In this document: positions 59,220 to 64,000 of the stretch, piece by piece
How positions within the stretch are numbered: position 1 is the first letter of the stretch
Layout of the letters: the number at the start of each line of letters is the position of its first letter
Assembly: GCA_031308135.1 (NCBI GenBank)
Contig: JAHLJT010000631.1
Span: 210,970,731-211,034,730 of the forward strand
Source of the DNA: Acheta domesticus
Taxonomy: Eukaryota > Arthropoda > Insecta > Orthoptera > Gryllidae
Reading direction: 5' to 3'
Length of the DNA: 64,000 nt
The notes under the pieces: generated by a model
Databases searched by the model: none
Told to the model about the DNA's origin: nothing
What the model saw: only the letters and a program-made list of their open reading frames with translations
Translations under genes and position numbers: made by a program

Positions 59220-61676
59220 TCGTAAGAAGAGAAAATATTGTAATCGTGCGCCGAAAAAAGCCGAATTTTCCAGAGGAAAACTCTTTCCGCCGGGGCCTGC
59301 TAAAGAAAAAGTGGATAAGTATTGTTCTTAAATTACTTTCTCTAACGCATTGTGCAGTCAGAATCCATGTTTTCTGGATCCTTGATACCGGAAAATCGAC
59401 AAAATGTATGTCCCTCAGTCTACATCTCTCCCTTTCGGCTTATCTGTCTACGCTAGTCCCTAAACTCTTCAGACGATTTTCTTCAAAACTGATAATCCAC
59501 GAATGCTCTGAACGAAATCAAGGCTCTGAGAACTTGAAAGGGATATTTTGATTTTTTCTGGTAGTACTACTACATTAAATATTAACAACATCAAATTTTT
59601 CTCACAAATGGCTCCAATTTTTTAAATTTGCCATTGTCCTCGGATTAGAGAATGCATAGAAAACACTTAAAAGAATGGCGCAGGTCTCAATGTCGTTGAA
59701 ACTCTGATATTTCAAAAATTGCAAAAGTTGTATTTTTTTGTCTACCAACAACTACAATATTAAAAGACTTGAAGGTCTTTAAAAATAGATTTTGAAATAA
59801 GTTCATGTACAATTTTTCAAAAGAAGATTATTTTTCTTCTGATTATGTGTGAAATATATGCAATTTTAAACAATATTTTCTCCAAGTTCACTATCTTGCT
59901 ACTGCTTATGTAGTATAGAAAAAACATTGTAATGCGGCAGGAAAAAACTGTGAATTTTCAAAAGAAAATTCTTATAACAGGGCCCTGGTAACGAAAAGGT
60001 GGATAAATCTTGTCACTATATACAATATACTATACATTGTATAGTAAATTATTTCCTCTAACACGTTGTGTAGTTAGAACACGTTCTGTAGTCCTTCATT
60101 ACGAAATATCGATTGACGACAAAACTCTGTCCGTCAGCCCGTCTGTCTGTGAACAACTCTAATCAGCTAATCGGTAATCGGTGAAACAACGCTAATCGGC
60201 TAAGATGCTAATCGGTAAGTAGGATTTTCACCAAGATTGACATTCCCGAGTCGATCTGCATGATGTCGTAGCCCCTTGAATTCTTCCTACAGCTAAAATA
60301 ATGAAGATAGAAAAAAATCTTTATTAAACATTTGTTCATCAAAAACAGATCTTTAAGTAACGTCATGTTGAGTTTTCCAAAATATGAGTACTTTTTGCGT
60401 AATTTTGCGAAACTTTTGCGAAATTTTTGCGAAACATGGACAATTAATATTTTTGATTTTTTTAAAATCCAGCTCCAAATTTCTTTTTAAAATGTTTCTG
60501 GTATGTAGGAAACAATGGTAAAGAATCAGGTGGTGTGTGCATTTTTGTTGTACTCTGTGAAATTTCGAAAATTGAAAACAACAAAAAATGTACATTGAAA
60601 AACTGCAATATTGATGATGGAGATTTTTTTGTTAACTGATATCTGATAATTGATTTTAAAAATTCAGTTATTTAAAAAAAATACGTTCAAGTTTTTAAAA
60701 AAATGAATAGTCGAGCGTAAGTTTGGAAATTTTCGAAATTGCAAATTCGAATTTCCCGCACTGCTTTTCTGGAATCTGTCAGGAGAAATATAATCGAAGG
60801 TATTTTTTAAAATTATTAAGGAGTTATTTAATTTGTTTATTAGTAATAGAGTTATTTATTTATTAGCAGTATTTTAGGATAATCTTTCACGTGGCATTGC
60901 CATACAATGCTGCGACATGACAGAGAAGTTATTCTGAGAATTTCATTGTTCGACGGCGGCATGGACGGGATAGCGATAGAATAAGGAGGATTTATTTACT
61001 GAACGGTAAAGTTACATTGCCACTGCGTTTTACAAAATAGTACATTCAACTGTATCAAAGCTGAGAGGAATACAGAAAACAATAAATATAGAAGTTTTTG
61101 CGCGTAAGTTGTACATTTCGTAATGCCATTGTAGGTTCGTACTCTATATTCATTCATAAGGGGAGATATTGTATCGCGTTCTGAATGTTTAATTTACAAG
61201 TGAAATTATCCTTTCTTGTTTGTATAATGTTCTGCAAATGTTGTAATAGCTGACTGTAATTCATGTTTGTTTCTTTTAGTAGTAAGAAAGGGCCACTGTT
61301 CCGGACTACCGAAATAATAGCAGATATCCACCGCAGGCGCTTCGTTTGAGTTTACATTTTTTCAAGTGATAACAGAAATTTAAATATTATAATATTACGT
61401 AACCTTTCCAATAATACGAGGAAGTGTGTGTTATGACACCTCTAGCTTTTCTTTAATTTTTCCCTCTTATTATCAAAAAAATAAAAATATTCAAATAAAA
61501 ATTTGAATTTCTTCGGCGTCTTTCTACAACTACAAAATTGAAAATAAAATTTGTTCTCCATAGTAAGTTCTTTCATTAAATTCAAGCTCATTTTTGAAAA
61601 TTTGATTAGTTTTCGCGCAATATTGCGTGAAAGATTGGCAGTTAAAAAAATACAAAAATAAAAACAGTCGGGAATA
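59220..61676 (-). repeat. Diverged family A-related copies, inverted
   Basis: Two end-like segments (from 59222 and from about 59905), each with AATCCATG/GAACACG...TTGATACCG or TACGAAATATCGATTG and CTGTCTGTGAAC-like text, and the internal CTTCGGCGTCTTTCTACAACT at 61512 match family A in reverse. This suggests one or two old copies in tandem. The LINE at 61677 begins at their edge. Confidence 0.5.
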
Positions 61677-61735
61677 ATGGATATACTAATTTTAGGTACA
61701 TGGAATGTGAGAGGGCTAAATAATAAAGAAGCGGA

Positions 61736-61768
<33 letters not shown>

Positions 61769-62962
61769 CTGAAAGCAAGGAATGTGAATATTGCAGTTAT
61801 TTCGGAAACCAAAAAGAAGGGTAGAGGGACAAAAAATCCCAATGACAACACATTAATATACAGTGGAATAGACTTCAATAAAAGAGCGTGCAGTGGGGTT
61901 GCTTTATTAATGGATTCAAGATGTAAAAATAAACTCTTACACTATACGTATTACAGTGACAGGATACTTGAAACTCGATTCCAAATTCCAAGTGGACATC
62001 TAACTGTACTAGCAGTGTACGCACTAAAAGAAGGCAGAACAGAAGACACTGACGCTTTTTATAAAACTCTTCAAAGGATTTTAAATAAATGTAATAAAAA
62101 TGATTACATAATGATTGCAGGAGATCTAAATGCCCGAGTAGTAAAACACGTAATTCAAAATATTGTTGGCTTTGGAGAAGAAACCATCAATAGAAATGGG
62201 CAAGAACTTCGGGAATTTACTACTACTAACGATTTCAAAATCATGAATCCTCTCTTCAGGAAAAAGGATATAAATAAATTTACCTGGAGCAATGGCACCA
62301 CAAGATCGCTAATAGATTATGTTATAGCGAACAGAAAATTAGCATCACAAATTAGAGATATTCATGTTTACAGAGGCAGCGATATATCATCCGATCTCTA
62401 CTTAGTAGTCTCAAAGACCTCAATTATAGCCCAATGGGAGAAAATTGTGTCAAAGCAGCATAAAAATGGGGAATCTATGTGCAGAGATATTTGCAAAATC
62501 CATCTCTTAAAAGAAGAAAGCATAAGAAATCTCTATCAAACACGCCTGAAACAAATAAACGGACATATTCCTTTAGAAGATGACATTAACGCAGAGTGGA
62601 GCAATATTGAAAATATTATATACACTACAGCATATGAAGCTATTGGTAAAAGGAATAAACACAGGAAAAGAAAAGGCCTTAAAATTTGGAACGATGAGAT
62701 TGCTGAAGCCATACGGGAAAAGAAAAGTGCCTATCAAGAATTACTTCAGAAATCAACACAAGACAGAAAAGAAAACTACATACGTAAAGGGAACCTCGCA
62801 AAGCAATTGGTGAAAAAAGCTCACCAAGAATCGTGGGACCTTTTCATCAGCACAATTGAAAAATATATCCATGGTAGGCGGAATCTGATTTACAAGATCA
62901 TGAAACATTCAAAAACAGAGAAAAAGGACGGGTCAGAGCTAAATGACAAAGAACTAATGTAA
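61677..62962 (+). pseudogene. LINE endonuclease and linker, frame broken by (AG)14
   Basis: MDILILGTWNVRGLNNKEA starts at 61677. The (AG)14 tract at 61741-61768 then throws the frame into a TGA at 61770-61772. In the next frame the protein resumes LKARNVNIAVISETKKKG (catalytic Glu), SGVALLMDSRC, LAVYALKEG, IMIAGDLNARV and SLIDYVIANRKL, with the final motif altered to SSDLYLVV (His lost). A basic linker follows to the stop TAA at 62960-62962. The domain would nick target DNA in an intact element. Loss of the SDH histidine and the frame break make it inactive. Confidence 0.8.
61741..61768 (+). repeat. (AG)14 microsatellite inside coding sequence
   Basis: There are fourteen AG units between codons for ELQ and LKARN. 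Relatives have about one residue pair here, so the tract is an expansion within the gene. Confidence 0.9.
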
Positions 62963-63340
62963 CAAAGAAAGATGAGTGGATGAAATATTATAAAGATCTA
63001 TATGACCCAACTATAATCGGTGAAGATAAGACACAATAGAACAACACATATAGACCCTTTGGGCAAACATGAAATAGAATATGCACTACCAAGTATGAAA
63101 AATAAAAAAAGTACTGGGGTAGATGGTATCAATACAGAACTGCTAAAATATAGAGGTGGAGAACTGAAGAACAGACTTCTTGAATAGTTGTAGTAGAAAA
63201 TGCCAAATACCTGATGCATGAAAAAAAGCAAAAGTCATCTATCTTTTTAAACAAGGAAATAGAAGCCAACCACAGAATTACAGAGAAATAAGCCTGTTGA
63301 ACAACGCTTATAAAGTTAATACAGAAAGAATAAATAATTG
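62963..63340 (+). pseudogene. LINE RT N-terminal remnant
   Basis: Frame-broken translation shows KNKKSTGVDGINTELLKYRGG, and after stops NYREISLLNNAYKV, the finger motifs of a LINE reverse transcriptase. Motifs A to E are absent. Confidence 0.65.
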
Positions 63341-63455
63341 TATTTTAATATTTTTCGTTTCTGTCTGTATTACGTATTATATATCATAAGTTGGTCCATC
63401 ATTGATAAGACAGAAATTTTTTAAAAAAACAGCTTTATATACAATTTTCCACCAC

Positions 63456-63485
63456 GTTTCGGAAACATTTGGTTTCCATCATCAG
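63456..63485 (-). ncRNA. Hammerhead-ribozyme-like core, possible Penelope-like element end
   Basis: On the minus strand CTGATGA is followed by GGAAAC - CAAAT - GTTTCC (six-pair stem) and GAAAC. This is the order CUGAUGA / stem II / GAAA of the hammerhead catalytic core. One U between core and stem II is unpaired in my folding, and I could not assign stem I, stem III and the cleavage site with confidence. Hammerheads are known in the terminal repeats of Penelope-like retroelements, and the surrounding text CCATCATCAGGTGACA resembles such ends. No Penelope RT is in the window. Confidence 0.4.
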
Positions 63486-63570
63486 GTGACAAATAATTAT
63501 AATATATAAAAACAATGGAAAAAATTCGACCATTATTTTTTTTGTTTACTCCAACTTTTTAGTAAACACA

Positions 63571-63969
63571 TTAAATCATATACTTCTCATTAGCTGTTTT
63601 CACATTTGAAAATTTTACTTTGAATTGTGTCAAAGTTTCTTGTCCTTCATTGCTTTCTGTACTCACATGAAATAATTCAGAAACTGCTTTATTTACGGCA
63701 CTCACCTTTCTCCTTGCATACGATTTCTCTAGGGTTTGTTTTCGCAATGACAATGATGATAGACCCAGAGGATTCAAAATGTTTACATTACTGATAGTGG
63801 CTTCCTCTGCAACTCCTGGGGCTACATAATCCTCTTCACTTAACGTTTTCACTTCACTGTCTGTTTCAGTTGAGTCACTAAGATCTGCATTGGGCATTTT
63901 GGATATTTTGTGACGACACAGATCGCATATTGCTTCTCCTACCACTAAATTTGATATTTTCTTCCGCAT
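63571..63969 (-). CDS. N-terminal part of an uncharacterised arthropod repeat-encoded protein
   Basis: ATG at 63969 gives 132 residues: a Cys/His-containing start (ICDLCRHKIS), an acidic Ser/Thr-rich stretch (DSTETDSEVKTLSEEDY), LNPLGLSSLSLRKQTLEKSY and ARRKVSAVNKAVSEL, then FSNVKTANEKYMI-stop. I recall similar text at the N-terminus of a multi-copy, uncharacterised protein family in arthropods, whose continuation after this point is missing here. The stop at 63571 therefore looks like truncation at an insertion boundary beside the hammerhead-like segment. An in-frame stop precedes the ATG. Function unknown; possibly a mobile-element protein. Confidence 0.5.
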   Translation of the reverse strand: MRKKISNLVVGEAICDLCRHKISKMPNADLSDSTETDSEVKTLSEEDYVAPGVAEEATISNVNILNPLGLSSLSLRKQTLEKSYARRKVSAVNKAVSELFHVSTESNEGQETLTQFKVKFSNVKTANEKYMI

Positions 63970-64000
63970 CGCCTCTTATCTTTCTCTTACCCACCCGACT

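Larger units (their letters stand above)
61677..63340 (+). mobile_element. RTE-like LINE, 3'-truncated
   Basis: The element reads from ATG 61677 through endonuclease and linker into the first RT motifs and then breaks off at about 63340, after QNYREISLLNNAYKV. As with the R4-like element, the 3' half is absent, so it was cut by a later event rather than made by abortive reverse transcription. The endonuclease type resembles that of the LINE at 7807-12951, but the proteins are clearly different families. Confidence 0.8.

Overview
The window is eukaryotic and almost certainly from an insect, probably a large, repeat-rich hemimetabolous genome (cockroach, termite or stick-insect type). This is inferred from split host exons with GT-AG introns, insect-like ERO1 and LGR sequences, AT-rich DNA and dense nested retrotransposons. 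Nothing prokaryotic was seen: no operons, CRISPR arrays or tRNA/rRNA genes. Only two host genes are securely recognised. The last four exons of ERO1 (ER thiol oxidase) lie on + at 1377-3264. One exon of a leucine-rich-repeat glycoprotein-hormone-type GPCR (LGR) lies on - at 31251-31544.

Layout. 1-7.7 kb: ERO1 3' end and AT-rich 3' flank. 7.7-13.1 kb: a 5.1-kb RTE-like LINE on -, flanked by a 35-bp target duplication. It splits an open frame and is itself interrupted by a TA-joined, MITE-like 145-bp satellite and a fragment of 'family A'. 14.4-29.3 kb: a composite of nested elements: LTR with gag-like start, truncated R4/Dong-like LINE, 75-bp minisatellite, family A split by a Jockey-type LINE, inverted family A fragment, unknown ORF, hAT-type MITE and GC-rich segment. 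It stops at a gap of exactly 1000 N (29314-30313). 30.3-32.5 kb: 13-bp minisatellite, LGR exon and unassigned GC-rich DNA. 32.5-47.4 kb: a second, near-identical copy of the 15-kb composite, continuing past the point where copy 1 meets the gap into a CpG-island-like region. 47.8-64 kb: AT-rich DNA with more family A copies, a 1.4-kb purine-rich tract, a family A copy inside 46-bp terminal inverted repeats, a 3'-truncated LINE whose endonuclease frame is broken by an (AG)14 run, a hammerhead-ribozyme-like motif and the N-terminal part of an uncharacterised arthropod protein.

The mobile genes form layers rather than a pathway. LTR and R4-like fragments, family A, the Jockey LINE and the LTR piece inside its ORF1 were assembled before the 15-kb unit became two copies, because both copies share the same junctions. 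No intact autonomous element is present: every reverse transcriptase frame has frameshifts, stops or truncations. The differences between the two 15-kb copies are uneven. Most of the length differs by single-base homopolymer indels, typical of long-read error, while the first LTR and one roughly 350-bp patch differ by real substitutions. Artefact and biology must therefore be separated before the duplication is interpreted.
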